From Phenylobacterium soli (lineage in GTDB: Bacteria; Pseudomonadota; Alphaproteobacteria; Caulobacterales; Caulobacteraceae), in contig NZ_QFYQ01000002.1 of NCBI RefSeq assembly GCF_003254475.1, forward strand, positions 248,001-312,000: a stretch of DNA of 64,000 nt. The letters run 5' to 3'. Every line of letters starts with the position of its first letter. Position 1 is the stretch's first letter. This document shows, in pieces, positions 39,862-50,200 of this stretch. The position numbers and the translations under genes were made by a program. The notes under the pieces are model-generated. The model was not told the origin of the DNA. It saw only the letters and a program-made list of their open reading frames with translations, and did no database searches.

Positions 39862-41568
39862 ATGTGCGGGATCGCAGGCGTGCTGGCCGGCGGGCCGACG
39901 GCTCCGGCCGCCACCAAGGCGATGGCCGAGGCGCTCACCCATCGCGGCCCCGACGGCATTCGCCTGGAGGATATTCCGCAGGCGGCCCTCGCCCATGCGC
40001 GGCTTTCGATCATCGACCTGGAGGGCGGCTGGCAGCCGCTGCACGCGGCCGGGTCAACGGTGATCGGCAATGGCGAGATCTACAACTACGTGGAGCTCGC
40101 CCGCGACTTCCAGCTCAGCGACCGGCTGGCGACCGGCTCGGACTTCGAGCCGCTGCTGCACATCTACGCCCAGGAAGGCGAGGCGGTGTTCGACCGCCTG
40201 CGGGGGATGTACGCGCTCTGCCTGATCGGCCACGACGGGCGCACCTGGCTGGCGCGCGATCCCTTCGGCATCAAGCCGCTCTACATCATGGAGCACGACG
40301 GCGGCCTCGCCTTCGCCTCCGAACCGCGCGCCTTCTTCAGGGCGGGGCTGATGGCGCCCGTGCTGAACGACGATCCGGCGCGCGAGCTCCTGGCCTTCAA
40401 CTACACGCTCGGCGAACGCACCGCCTTCCAGGGCCTGCGGCGGCTGGTCCCCGGCGAGGTGGTGGAAGTCCGCGACGGGCGGATCGTCTCCGGGCGCCGA
40501 ATGAGCGCCCTCCCCCGCGCCGGCGCGACCAAGGGCGACGAGGATGAGATCCTCAGCCGGCTCGACGCGGTGCTCGAGGACAGCGTCCGGGTGCACCAGC
40601 GCTCCGACGTGCCCTATGGGCTGTTCCTCTCCGGCGGCGTCGACTCGGCCACCATCGCGACCCTGATGTCGCGGCTCAACGAACGACCGGTGACGGCCTT
40701 CACCTGCGGCTTCGAGGCGCCCGGCGCGAAGGACGAGCGCGCCACGGCCGAGCGCGTGGCGAGGGCCCTGAACCTCGACTGGCGCGAGACGAGCTTCGGC
40801 GAGGCCGACTTCTGGCGGATCCTGCCGGAGGTCGCCTGGGCGCTGGACGACCCCACCGCCGACTACGCCACCCTGCCGACCTACAAGCTGGCGGAGGCCG
40901 CCAAGGGCACGCTGACCGTGGTGTTGTCCGGCGAAGGCGGCGACGAGTTGTTCGGCGGCTATGGCCGCTATCGCCGCGCGCTGCGCCCGGCCTGGCTCGG
41001 CGGACGCCCAGCGGAGCCGCGGGGGACCAGCCCCGAGATCCTCGCCCGCTGGCGCGCCGAGGCCGCCGCGCCGAAGGGACTGACGCCGCTCCAGCAGGCG
41101 CAGTGGGCGGACGTCGCCACCTGGCTGCCCAACGACCTGCTGCTGAAGCTCGACCGGTGCCTGATGGCGCACGGCCTGGAGGGCCGCACGCCGTTCCTCG
41201 ATCCCGAGGTCGCCCGCTTCGCCTATCTCCTGCCCGACCGGTTCAAGGTGCAGGGGCGCTACGGCAAGTGGATCCTGCGCAAATGGCTGGAGCGGCACTG
41301 CCCGGCCGCCGAGCCCTGGGCCCGCAAACAGGGTTTCACCGTGCCCGTGGAAGCCTGGATCGCCCCCCGCGCGGTCGACATCGGCGAGCGGATCGCACGC
41401 ATCGCGGCGGTTCGGCGTTTAAGGACCGCGGAGCAGGTGAAAGCCGTCTTCGCCACCGAGGCAGCGGCCGAGCGCTGGCCGCTGCTGTTCTTCGCGGTCT
41501 GGTCGTTGATCCATCTCGAAGGCGCCTCGCCGAAGGCGGCGCTGGAGGAGGTGGCCGGCCCCGTCTGA
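39862..41568 (+). CDS. asnB: Asparagine synthetase (glutamine-hydrolysing)
   Basis: A 568-residue class II amidotransferase. It begins [11 protein letters not shown] with the catalytic Cys2, then [14 protein letters not shown] and [10 protein letters not shown]. The synthetase half has the PP-loop [18 protein letters not shown] (about residue 257) and [20 protein letters not shown], and a C-terminal block [17 protein letters not shown]. It either makes asparagine or amidates a sugar or other surface-polymer precursor, as the neighbouring glycosyltransferase might suggest. The length fits. Confidence 0.93.
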   Translation: MCGIAGVLAGGPTAPAATKAMAEALTHRGPDGIRLEDIPQAALAHARLSIIDLEGGWQPLHAAGSTVIGNGEIYNYVELARDFQLSDRLATGSDFEPLLHIYAQEGEAVFDRLRGMYALCLIGHDGRTWLARDPFGIKPLYIMEHDGGLAFASEPRAFFRAGLMAPVLNDDPARELLAFNYTLGERTAFQGLRRLVPGEVVEVRDGRIVSGRRMSALPRAGATKGDEDEILSRLDAVLEDSVRVHQRSDVPYGLFLSGGVDSATIATLMSRLNERPVTAFTCGFEAPGAKDERATAERVARALNLDWRETSFGEADFWRILPEVAWALDDPTADYATLPTYKLAEAAKGTLTVVLSGEGGDELFGGYGRYRRALRPAWLGGRPAEPRGTSPEILARWRAEAAAPKGLTPLQQAQWADVATWLPNDLLLKLDRCLMAHGLEGRTPFLDPEVARFAYLLPDRFKVQGRYGKWILRKWLERHCPAAEPWARKQGFTVPVEAWIAPRAVDIGERIARIAAVRRLRTAEQVKAVFATEAAAERWPLLFFAVWSLIHLEGASPKAALEEVAGPV

Positions 41569-41578
41569 GGAGGCCCGC

Positions 41579-42817
41579 ATGCGCGCTCTGTCGCCGGTTC
41601 TCGTGCTCTGCCTGCTGGCTGCTTGCGGAGCCAGGCAAACCCGCAGCGCCGAAGCGGCGCCGCCCAATGGAAGAACGCCACCTGCAGCCGAGACCGCGCC
41701 GCCGAATGGCAAGGGCCAGCATCCGGCCTTCGCCGGCCAGACCCGCGCGCCGGCCCTGACCACGAACACCCGATTCCAGGTCCAGACCCTCGCCCGTGGA
41801 CTCGATCACCCCTGGGGCGGAGTCTTCCTGCCCGACGGACGCCTGCTGCTGACCGAGCGCATTGGCCGGCTACGCCTCCTGAGCCGGGACGGGGCGCTGT
41901 CGGCGCCGCTCGCCGGCGCGCCCAGGGTGGTGACCGGCGGGCAGGCGGGGCTCTTCGACGTCGCCCTCGATCCGGGTTTCGCATCCAATCGGCTGATCTA
42001 TGTCGCCTATATGGAAGCGCGCAGCGGCGGCGCGGGGCTGACCGTCGCCCGGGGCCGGCTGAACGAGACCGCCGGCCGGGCGGCGCTTGAGGGGCTGTCG
42101 GTGATCTTTCGCGCCGAGCCGGCTGTCGCCGGGAGCGCCAACATCGGCGGCCGGCTGGTGTTCGCCGACGGCAAGCTCTTCGTCACCGTCGGCGACCGCT
42201 TCACGCCGCAGAACCGCCGGCAGGCGCAGTTGCTCGACAGCGACTTCGGCAAGGTCGTGCGGATCAACGCCGACGGCTCGATCCCCAAGGACAACCCCTT
42301 CGCCGGCCGGTCCGGCGCCCGTGGCGAGATCTGGTCGGTCGGTCACCGCAATCCGCAGAGCGCAGCGATCAATCCCTGGACCCACAAGCTCTGGATCGTC
42401 GAGCACGGCGCACGCGGCGGCGACGAGATCAACATCGTCGAGCCCGGCCACAACTACGGCTGGCCGGATATCACCTATGGCGTCGACTACTCGGGCGCGC
42501 CGATCGGCCAAGGGCTCACCCGGCGCGCGGGCATGCAGCAGCCGGTCTACTACTGGGACCCGGTGATCGCGCCTTCGGGCATGGCCTTCTACGACGCCGG
42601 CCTGTTCCCGGCCTGGAAGGGCAGCCTGTTCGTGGGCGGCCTCGCCTCCAGCCACCTGGCGCGGCTGACCCTGAAGGGCGATCGGGTGATCGGCGAGGAA
42701 TGGCTGCTGGAGGACCTCGGCGAGCGGATCCGCGACGTGGCGGTGGGACCGGACGGCGCCCTGTGGCTCCTGACCGACTCCAGCGATGGCAAGGTCTTGA
42801 GGCTCGCGCCGAAGTAG
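41579..42817 (+). CDS. PQQ-dependent sugar dehydrogenase-like lipoprotein
   Basis: A 412-residue lipoprotein (lipobox LLAAC, Cys 16), a Pro/Ala-rich linker to about residue 55, then a six-bladed beta-propeller of the YliI/aldose sugar dehydrogenase (GSDH) family: [53 protein letters not shown], and [13 protein letters not shown]. Soluble family members oxidise aldoses using PQQ. It starts 10 bases after asnB and may be cotranscribed. Confidence 0.92.
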   Translation: MRALSPVLVLCLLAACGARQTRSAEAAPPNGRTPPAAETAPPNGKGQHPAFAGQTRAPALTTNTRFQVQTLARGLDHPWGGVFLPDGRLLLTERIGRLRLLSRDGALSAPLAGAPRVVTGGQAGLFDVALDPGFASNRLIYVAYMEARSGGAGLTVARGRLNETAGRAALEGLSVIFRAEPAVAGSANIGGRLVFADGKLFVTVGDRFTPQNRRQAQLLDSDFGKVVRINADGSIPKDNPFAGRSGARGEIWSVGHRNPQSAAINPWTHKLWIVEHGARGGDEINIVEPGHNYGWPDITYGVDYSGAPIGQGLTRRAGMQQPVYYWDPVIAPSGMAFYDAGLFPAWKGSLFVGGLASSHLARLTLKGDRVIGEEWLLEDLGERIRDVAVGPDGALWLLTDSSDGKVLRLAPK

Positions 42818-42849
42818 GGCCAAGCTCGGCCCAGGACCGGGGGACGACC

Positions 42850-43716
42850 ATGAAACATGCGATGCTGGCGGCCGGAGCGGCCATGTTCCTGGCGACCGCG
42901 GCCCAGGGCGCGCCCCTGCCGCCCGCGGCGATCTACACCGATCCGCCGGCCGATGCGGCGCATCCGGCCCGCATGGAGGTGCTGCACATCCCGAGCGGCG
43001 GGGTGGAGATCAACGGCGTTGCCTACCTCGCGTCCGGCGCCGGAGCGCACCCCACCGTGGTGCTGTTCCACGGGCTGCCGGGCAACGAGAAGAACCTCGA
43101 CCTCGCACAGGCGATCCGCCGCGCCGGGTGGAACGTGGTGACGCTCAACTATCGCGGCTCGTGGGGCAGCCCCGGCCACTTCAGCTTCAAGGGCAACCTC
43201 GCGGACGCACGGGCCGCCCTCGCCTACGTGCGCAGCCCGGCCAACGCCGCCAAGCTGGGCATCGACACGCGCCGCCTGGTGATCATGGGCCACAGCATGG
43301 GGGGCTGGGTGACGGCGGTCACGGCCGGCGCCGATCCGGATCTGGCCGGCGCGGTGATGATCTCCGGCGCGGACATCTCGCGCATCGGGCAGTCCACGCC
43401 CGAGCAACGCCTGGCCTTGGCCCGCGACAACCGCGAGAGCCTCGCGGCGACAGCCGAGGAGATGGCCGCCGAGATCGCGACCCTTGGCCCGGAACTCGGG
43501 TTCGACGCCGCCGCGCCCGGGCTCACGAAGCACCCGCTGCTGGTGATCACCTCCAACGACGGACTGAAGCCGATGGCCGACCATCTGGTCATGGACGTCA
43601 AGCAGCGCGGCGGCCGGGTGGCGGTGGTCCACATCCCGACCGACCACAGCTATTCCGACGCCCGCATCCGGCTGCAGAGCGCCGTGCTGACCTGGCTCGC
43701 CGCCTTGCCGAAGTGA
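42850..43716 (+). CDS. Secreted alpha/beta hydrolase
   Basis: A 288-residue alpha/beta hydrolase with a signal peptide (KHAMLAAGAAMFLATAAQG). The oxyanion region is VVLFHGLPGNEKN, the nucleophile elbow is VIMGHSMGGWVTA (Ser), and the C-terminal His lies in HIPTDHSYSDARI. Its substrate is unknown; the family covers peptidase- and esterase-like enzymes. Its TGA is directly followed by the stop of the convergent nitronate monooxygenase gene without an intervening base. Confidence 0.9.
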   Translation: MKHAMLAAGAAMFLATAAQGAPLPPAAIYTDPPADAAHPARMEVLHIPSGGVEINGVAYLASGAGAHPTVVLFHGLPGNEKNLDLAQAIRRAGWNVVTLNYRGSWGSPGHFSFKGNLADARAALAYVRSPANAAKLGIDTRRLVIMGHSMGGWVTAVTAGADPDLAGAVMISGADISRIGQSTPEQRLALARDNRESLAATAEEMAAEIATLGPELGFDAAAPGLTKHPLLVITSNDGLKPMADHLVMDVKQRGGRVAVVHIPTDHSYSDARIRLQSAVLTWLAALPK

Positions 43717-44667
43717 TCAGGCCGGTTGGGCGGCGCGGCCGTATTTGGCGCCCATCTCGGCCATGACCGCCGCGAATTCCTCCACCGTCTCGCACAGGAT
43801 CTGGGCGACCGGCTTCACCTCGTCGATGCGACCGGCCACCTGGCCCGAGAGCGCGATCGAGGCCTCCATGTCGCCGCCGAAGTAGAGGTCCAGCACGTGG
43901 CCGAACTCGGCCATGATGTTCTCCGGCGGGGTCCTCTCGAAGCCGCTGGTCTTCTCGGTCCGCAGGGCGCGCAGGGCCGGACCCGGGCCGAAGCGGTTGA
44001 GGAACACCGTGTCGGTCTCCGCCGCCTGCACGATGCGGTCCTTCCAGTTCTGGTGGACGGGGCTCTCGGCGGCCGAGACCATGCGCGTGCCCATCTGCAC
44101 GCCCTCCGCGCCCAGGCAGAAGGCGGCGGCCATGGAGCGTCCGTCGACGATGCCGCCGGCCCCGATCACCGGCACCTTCACCTTCGAGCAGACCAGGGGC
44201 AGCAGGACCATGGTCGAGACCTCGCGCGCGTTCTTGAAGCCGCCGCCCTCGCCGCCCTCGACCACCAGCCCGTCCACGCCAGCCTCGATGGCCTTCAGCG
44301 CCGCCGCCAAAGAGGGCACCACGTGGAAGACGGTCAGCCCCTTGGATTTCAACGCCTCGCAGTAGCGGTTGGGATCACCGGCCGAGGTGGTGACGAAGCG
44401 CACGCCCTGATCGGCGACGAACTGGACGATGTCCGGGTCGCGCACGAAGGCCTGGGCGACGTTGATGCCCCACGGCTTGTCCGTGAGGGTCTTCATCTTC
44501 TTGACCTCCTCGCGCACCTCGTCGAGGCGGCCGGAGGAGGTCTCGATGATGCCGAGACCGCCGGCGTTGGAGACGGCGCTGGCCAACTGGGCGCGGGCGA
44601 TCCAGCCCATCGGGGCCTGGACGATCGGGTACTTCACGCCCAGCAGTTCGGTGATGCGGTTCTTCAT
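43717..44667 (-). CDS. Nitronate monooxygenase (2-nitropropane dioxygenase family)
   Basis: A 316-residue FMN enzyme with a TIM barrel: PIVQAPMGWIARAQLASAVS, VFHVVPSLAAALKAIEAGVD, GLVVEGGEGGGF, and PVIGAGGIVDGRSMAAAF with GAEGVQMGTRM for phosphate binding. The family oxidises nitroalkanes or propionate 3-nitronate; some members are quinone reductases or enoyl reductase relatives (FabK), so substrate certainty is limited. The gene for a GlpD/LhgO-like oxidase is 35 bases upstream on the same strand. Confidence 0.92.
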   Translation of the reverse strand: MKNRITELLGVKYPIVQAPMGWIARAQLASAVSNAGGLGIIETSSGRLDEVREEVKKMKTLTDKPWGINVAQAFVRDPDIVQFVADQGVRFVTTSAGDPNRYCEALKSKGLTVFHVVPSLAAALKAIEAGVDGLVVEGGEGGGFKNAREVSTMVLLPLVCSKVKVPVIGAGGIVDGRSMAAAFCLGAEGVQMGTRMVSAAESPVHQNWKDRIVQAAETDTVFLNRFGPGPALRALRTEKTSGFERTPPENIMAEFGHVLDLYFGGDMEASIALSGQVAGRIDEVKPVAQILCETVEEFAAVMAEMGAKYGRAAQPA

Positions 44668-44702
44668 GGCGGCCTCCGTCGAGCGCCGCGAGTAGAGCGC
44701 CG

Positions 44703-45824
44703 TTACGCCGGGGAAGACAAACCGAGGCGCGCGGCGACTTCCTCGCCGATGGCGAGGGAGGAAGTCAGGCCCGGGCTCTCGATGCCGAACAGCGCCACCA
44801 GGCCCTCGAGGCCGTGCGCATCCGCGCCGTCGATGCGGAAGTCCGGCTGCGGCTCGTCGGGGCCGTGCAGCTTGGGCCGGATGCCGGCGTAGTCGGGGCT
44901 GAGGGCCCCATCCGGCAGGGCTGGCCAGAACTTGCGGATGTAGCGGTAGAAGCCCTCGGCCGCAGCCGGATCGACGCTGTAGTCGAGCGCGTCGACGAAG
45001 ATCAGGTCCGGGCCGAACACCGCCTGGCCGCCGAGGTCGCGGCGATAGTGCGTGCCGAGCGCCCCGTGGATCGGGGGCGGGTAGATCAGCCGGGCGAAAG
45101 GCGCCTTGCCCTGCAGCCGGAAGTAGCGGCCCTTGCCATAATGCAGGGTCGGGATGTCCGCGGCCGGGAAGCCGTCGATGGTCGCCGCCACGGACTGGGC
45201 CGAGAGGCCGGGCGCGGTCACCAGATAGCGGCAGGTGAGCGTCGCCGGGTCGGCCCCGCCCGCCCGCACCTCGAAGCCCCCGCCGTCCAGCGGGCTCGCG
45301 CCCTCGAAGGGGGTCGAGACGACCACCGCGCCGCCGGCCGCCTCGATCTCGCCCTGCAAAGCCAGCATGTAGCCGTGGCTGTCGAAGACCCCGCTCTGCG
45401 GCGAGATCAGCGCGCCCTCGCAGGCGAGCTCGGGCTCCAGGCTCCAGACCTCAGCCTTCGAGAGCTGCGCCATGCCTTCGACGTCGTTGGTGCGCGCCTG
45501 CTCGAGGATGGCGCCGAGCCGCTCGACCTCCTCCGGCGAGGTCGCCACCACAAGCTTGCCGCAGCGGTCGTAGGCGACGTGGTGCTTCTCGAGGAAGGCG
45601 TAGAGCATCCGCCGACCCTGCACGCACAGCCGCGCTTTCAGCGAACCTGTGGGATAGTAGAGCCCGCCGTGGATCACCTCGGAATTGCGCGAGGAAACGC
45701 CCTGGCCGATGGCCTGGTCCTGCTCCAGGACGGCGACGCTCAGCCCGCGCCGCGAGAGCGCATAACCCGACGCCAGGCCCACGGCCCCCGCGCCCACCAC
45801 CACCGCATCGAAATCGAACCCCAT
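44703..45824 (-). CDS. LhgO-like FAD-dependent 2-hydroxyacid oxidase
   Basis: A 373-residue DAO-fold flavoprotein. The Rossmann GxGxxG is VVVGAGAVGLASGYALSRRG, followed by GQGVSSRNSEVIHGGLYYP, a segment shared by L-2-hydroxyglutarate oxidases, and the C-terminal VALFGIESPGLTSSLAIGEE. It oxidises L-2-hydroxyglutarate or a related hydroxyacid with electrons to quinone or oxygen. The start is the Met before GFDFDAVVVG; a longer reading has no homology. Confidence 0.9.
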   Translation of the reverse strand: MGFDFDAVVVGAGAVGLASGYALSRRGLSVAVLEQDQAIGQGVSSRNSEVIHGGLYYPTGSLKARLCVQGRRMLYAFLEKHHVAYDRCGKLVVATSPEEVERLGAILEQARTNDVEGMAQLSKAEVWSLEPELACEGALISPQSGVFDSHGYMLALQGEIEAAGGAVVVSTPFEGASPLDGGGFEVRAGGADPATLTCRYLVTAPGLSAQSVAATIDGFPAADIPTLHYGKGRYFRLQGKAPFARLIYPPPIHGALGTHYRRDLGGQAVFGPDLIFVDALDYSVDPAAAEGFYRYIRKFWPALPDGALSPDYAGIRPKLHGPDEPQPDFRIDGADAHGLEGLVALFGIESPGLTSSLAIGEEVAARLGLSSPA

Positions 45825-45861
45825 GCCCCCGCGTAACGCGCCGGGCGGCGGTTGGGAACCG

Positions 45862-46335
45862 TTATAGGCGATGGGCGCCCAGCACGACGCAGCGCACATG
45901 GCCGGGGCGGGCCTCGATCACGGCGGTGTAGCCTGGGCCGACGGCGAAATACGCCTCCTGCCGGCCGATCACGACGCCGAGGGCCACCGGGGCGCTGAAG
46001 GTGCAGGCCGGATATCCGCGGCCGAACAGGCCATCGTGGCCGACGCCGCAGTCGGCGTCGCCACGTCGGCGTTCGAAGCGGGCCCCGTGATAGCGGAAGC
46101 TGCGTGCCGGCTCGCGCCAGCCGCGCAGGAACTCGGCCTTCGAGATCGTCCGACACGGCTCGCCTTCCACTGCGCGCGGCCTCGGATCGGGGTTCATGCC
46201 CGAGACCGCCGTCAGGGTCGGCAAGGTCGCGAACAGGCCAAAGAACAGGAACGGCGCGACCGCGCCGCCGAGACGCCGGATCCGAGACACGGGAGCGTCG
46301 CGCCCCGAAGACGCATCACCGAAATCGCGGGTCAT
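45862..46335 (-). CDS. Membrane-anchored hypothetical protein
   Basis: A 157-residue protein. After a polar N-terminus there is one hydrophobic segment (GGAVAPFLFFGLFATLPTLT), then a periplasmic domain with several cysteines (EGEPCRTISKAEFLRGW, DADCGVGHDG, YPACTFSAPVALG) and a C-terminal YTAVIEARPGHVRCVVLGAH. No family recognised. The start Met before TRDFGD was chosen. It precedes the LhgO-like gene by 37 bases on the same strand. Confidence 0.6.
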   Translation of the reverse strand: MTRDFGDASSGRDAPVSRIRRLGGAVAPFLFFGLFATLPTLTAVSGMNPDPRPRAVEGEPCRTISKAEFLRGWREPARSFRYHGARFERRRGDADCGVGHDGLFGRGYPACTFSAPVALGVVIGRQEAYFAVGPGYTAVIEARPGHVRCVVLGAHRL

Positions 46336-46464
46336 GACACTCCCCAGATCGACTACGTATGTAATTTCGTACACATGTAATCACGCGTCAATCGCTTGCC
46401 TACAGCCAAGCTTTCGGGCAGGTCGCAGGAAGGATCGCAGTTCGCTTCGGGGGGAGCGTCGCCG

Positions 46465-47247
46465 ATGCTGGATGTCTACTTCGGCTTGCCGGTGTGGCTG
46501 AGCAGCCTGCTGGTGCTCGGCGCCGCGGCGATGCTGAGCGTCGGCGGCCACTGGGCCGTGCGCCGGCTGACCCGCAAGGTGCCCAAGCAGGAGACCGAAC
46601 TGGCCGTCGCCCTGATGGGGGTGGTGGCCGCGTTCATCGGCATCATGCTGGCCTTCTCGGCGGTGCAGGCCTGGGACGATTATCGGCAGGCCCACCGCGC
46701 GATCGCGGAGGAAGCCGCCGCCGTCTCCGAACTCTATCGCGACCTGTCGGTCTACGGGGCCGACACCACGGCCGCCCGCGCGGCGGTGAGAGCCTATGCC
46801 GAGAGCGTCGTCTCAGACGAATGGCCCAAGCTGGCCCACGGCGAGCAGAGCCCCAGGACCGCCCAGGCCCTGCTGAACATCTTCCGCGAGGTGGCGAGGA
46901 TCCGGCCCTCCGAGCCGCGCGACCAGGTGATCTACACCGAGGTGTTCCGCAAGCTGAACGAGGTGGTGGAGCATCGCCGCGCCCGGATGATCTCCGCCCG
47001 GGCGGTGCTGCCGTCCCTCTTCTGGGTGGTCATGCTCGCCGGCTCGGCGATCATGCTCGCCTACACCTTCGTCTATCCGGCGACGCCGCTGAACGCGCTG
47101 ACCATCGCCGGCCTGGCGGTGTCGCTCGGCCTGATCTTCATGTTCATCCTCGACGTGAACCATCCCTTCGCCGGGCCCTACGCCCTGCAGCCGAAGGAGC
47201 TGCGGGAACTCCTGCCGGTGCTGGCGCAGATCCCGACGGGTCCCTAG
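46465..47247 (+). CDS. DUF4239 (bestrophin-like) membrane protein
   Basis: A 260-residue protein with four hydrophobic segments: two near the N-terminus (WLSSLLVLGAAAMLSVGGHW, then VALMGVVAAFIGIMLAFSAV) and two near the C-terminus (SLFWVVMLAGSAIMLAYTFV, then ALTIAGLAVSLGLIFMFILD). DVNHPFAGPYAL is the DUF4239 end signature. This pattern recalls bestrophin-like channels. The ATG has GGGGGGAGCG upstream as ribosome binding site. Its stop shares CTAG with the convergent ferredoxin oxidoreductase gene. In the 129-base upstream gap a TGTA-N6-TACA repeat (46360-46373) is a possible operator. Confidence 0.88.
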   Translation: MLDVYFGLPVWLSSLLVLGAAAMLSVGGHWAVRRLTRKVPKQETELAVALMGVVAAFIGIMLAFSAVQAWDDYRQAHRAIAEEAAAVSELYRDLSVYGADTTAARAAVRAYAESVVSDEWPKLAHGEQSPRTAQALLNIFREVARIRPSEPRDQVIYTEVFRKLNEVVEHRRARMISARAVLPSLFWVVMLAGSAIMLAYTFVYPATPLNALTIAGLAVSLGLIFMFILDVNHPFAGPYALQPKELRELLPVLAQIPTGP

Positions 47248-50200
47248 GCCGGGACGGTCGCCTTCGCCGCCACGTTCTCCCACTCCTGCCACAGGCGGGT
47301 CTCTTCCAGCTTGGCGGGCTTGAGCGAGGCGTCCTTGACGTGGCCGAAGCCGCGGATCTGTTGCGGGACCGCGGCGATCTTCACGGCCGTCGGGAGCCGC
47401 TCCTTGCTGAGGCCCGCCAGCAGCTTGTCGAGGCCGGCCTCATAGTCGCGGATCAGGGCCCGTTCCGTGCGGCGCTCGGCCGTGTAGCCGAAGACGTCGA
47501 GCGGCGTGCCCCGAAGGCCCTTCAGCTTCGCCAGCGCCGGGAACCCGGCGTCGATCATCCAGCCGCCGAAGGCGATCTTCTTCGGCCGGCCATCGGCGTC
47601 CTTGGGCGCCAGGATCGGCGGCGACAGCAGGACCTTGGCCTTGCCGCCCTTGAACGTCGCCTTGCGATAGGCGTCGAAGCGGCCGTCGGAGTAGAGGCGC
47701 GCCACCTCGTACTCGTCCTTGTAGGCCATGAGCTTGTACAGGTTCACCGCCACGGCGCGGGTCAGCGCCTCGGAGCCGAGGCGAGCCTCCGCCAGGCGGA
47801 CCTTCTCCACCCGGTCGAGGTAGCGGCGGGCGTAGGCGGCGTTCTGATAAGCCGTCAGCTCGCGGGCGCGATGCTCGATCAGGGCGTCGAGCGTCATGGT
47901 CTCCGGCGTCGGCACGTCGTCCTCGCGCTTGCCGCGGAACTCCGGATCGTGGGCCGCCTTGCGACCGAGTTCGAAGGCCTGGAGGTTGGCCTCCGCGTCG
48001 ACGCCGTTCAGTCGGATGGCGCGATAGAGCGCCCGGCTGGAGACGGGCACCACGCCCTTCTGCCAGGCGAAGCCCAGCATGATCATGTTGGCGTAGATCG
48101 CGTCGCCGAGATTGTCCTCGGCCAGGGTGTGGGCCGGCAGCTGGTCGTAGGCCTTCACCGCCGCCTTGATCCGGCGCGCCTGGGCGTCGCTGTCGAACCG
48201 CACGTCGCGCTCCGTGACGAAGTCGGCCGTCGGCGCGAAGTCGGCGTTGCCGACCGCCACGGTGCGGTCCTTGGCGTAGAGGGCGAGGGCGTCGGCGCCG
48301 GCCGCCACCAGGATGTCGCAGGCGATCAGCACATTGGCGCTGGCCGCGGGGATGCGGCCGCCGACCGTGGTCTCCTCGGTCTCGCCGATCCGCACATGGC
48401 TGAACACCGCGCCGCCCTTCTGGGCGAGGCCGGTCATATCCACCACCGAGGCCGAGCGGCCGTCGACGTGGGCGGCCATGGCCAGGATCGAGGCCACCGT
48501 CGTCACGCCCGTGCCGCCGACGCCGGTGAAGACGATGTTCTTCACGCCGCTGAAGGCCTCGAAGGTCGGCAGCGGGGTGGCGTCGGCGGTCAGCGCGGCC
48601 ATGGCCTCGCGGTGCGCGTTCTCCGCCCCTTCGACGGTGATGAAGGAGGGGCAGTACCCTTCCAGGCAGGTGTAGTCCTGGTTGCAGCTCGACTGGTTGA
48701 TCTTGCGCTTGCGGCCGAACTCGGTGTTCAGCGGTTCGACCGAGACGCAGTGCGAGGTCTTGGAGCAGTCGCCGCAGCCTTCGCAGACCAGCGGGTTGAT
48801 CATCACCCGTCGGGGGGCGGCGGCCATCTTGCCGCGCTTGCGCCTGCGGCGCTTCTCGGTGGCGCAGACCTGGTCGTAGATGAGGACGCTGACGCCCTCG
48901 ACGGCGCGCAGCTCGCGCTGGACCTTCATCAGCTCCGAACGCGGCTTCACCTCGACGCCCGGGGCGAGATCGGTGACGCCATCGTAGCGCTCGGGCTCGG
49001 CGGCCACGACGACGATCTTCTTCACGCCCTCGGCCGCCAGCTGGCGGGTGATCTGGGCGGGAGTGAAGCCGCTCTCGGCCTGCTGGCCGCCGGTCATGGC
49101 CACGGCGTCGTTGAACAACAGCTTGTAGGTGATGTTCGACTTGGCCGCGACGGAGGCCCGGATCGCCAGCGAACCGGAGTGGTTGTAGGTGCCGTCCCCG
49201 AGGTTGACGAAGACGTGCTTCTCCTCGGTGAACGGCGAGGCGCCCATCCAGGTCAGTCCCTCGCCGCCCATATGGCTGGTGAGGTCGGTCTGCGGATCGT
49301 TGAAGCTCGCCATGTAGTGGCAGCCGATGCCGGCGAGGGCGCGGCTGCCTTCCGGCAGGCGGGTCGAGGAATTGTGCGGGCAACCCGAGCAGAAGAACGG
49401 CTTGCGCTGCAGGTCCGACGACAGCGTCACCGCCGCCATCGAGGCCGCGGACACCCGGTTCAGATAGTCGTGCACCCGCTCCATGTGCGGGCCCGCCGGC
49501 AGGCGGTCGGAGATGGCGAGCGCGATCTCGGCCACCGAGAGCGAGCCGAGTTCCGAGAGCAGCGGATGGCCATTCTCGTCCGCCTTGCCGATGATCTTCG
49601 GCCGCGCATGGGCCGGCAGGTCGTAGAGGGCGGCGCGGGCCTGGCCCTCGACGATGGGACGCTTGTGCTCGATCACCATCAGGGTCTCGAGGCCGGCGGC
49701 GAAGGCGCGGATCCCCGTCGGCTCCAGCGGCCAGGGCATGCCGACCTTGTAGATCGAGACGCCGAGGTCGGCGGCTTCCTTCGGCGACAGGCCCATGGCC
49801 GCGAAGGCCTCGACGACGTCCTTGTAGGCCTGGCCGTGACAGACGATGCCGAGCCGCGGGCGGGCCGAACCCAGCATCACCCGGTCGATGCGGTTGGCGC
49901 GGGCGAAGGCCAGGGCGGCGGGCAGCTTGTGGGTCCGAAGCCGCCGCTCCTTGTCGAGCGGCTGATCCTTGAGACGGATGCCCAGGCCGCCGGGCGGCAG
50001 GCGGACGTTATCGGGCGTAAGAATCTTGTGGCGCGACAGTGTGACGTCGATGGTCGTGCCGGAGTCCATGGTGTCGGCCAGCGCGATCAGGCCCACCCAG
50101 AGGCCGGAGAAGCGGCTCATGGCGTAGCCGAGCAGGCCGTAGTCCAGCACCTCCTGGATATCGGCCGGCGAGAGCACCGGGATCTCGGCGTCCTGGAAGG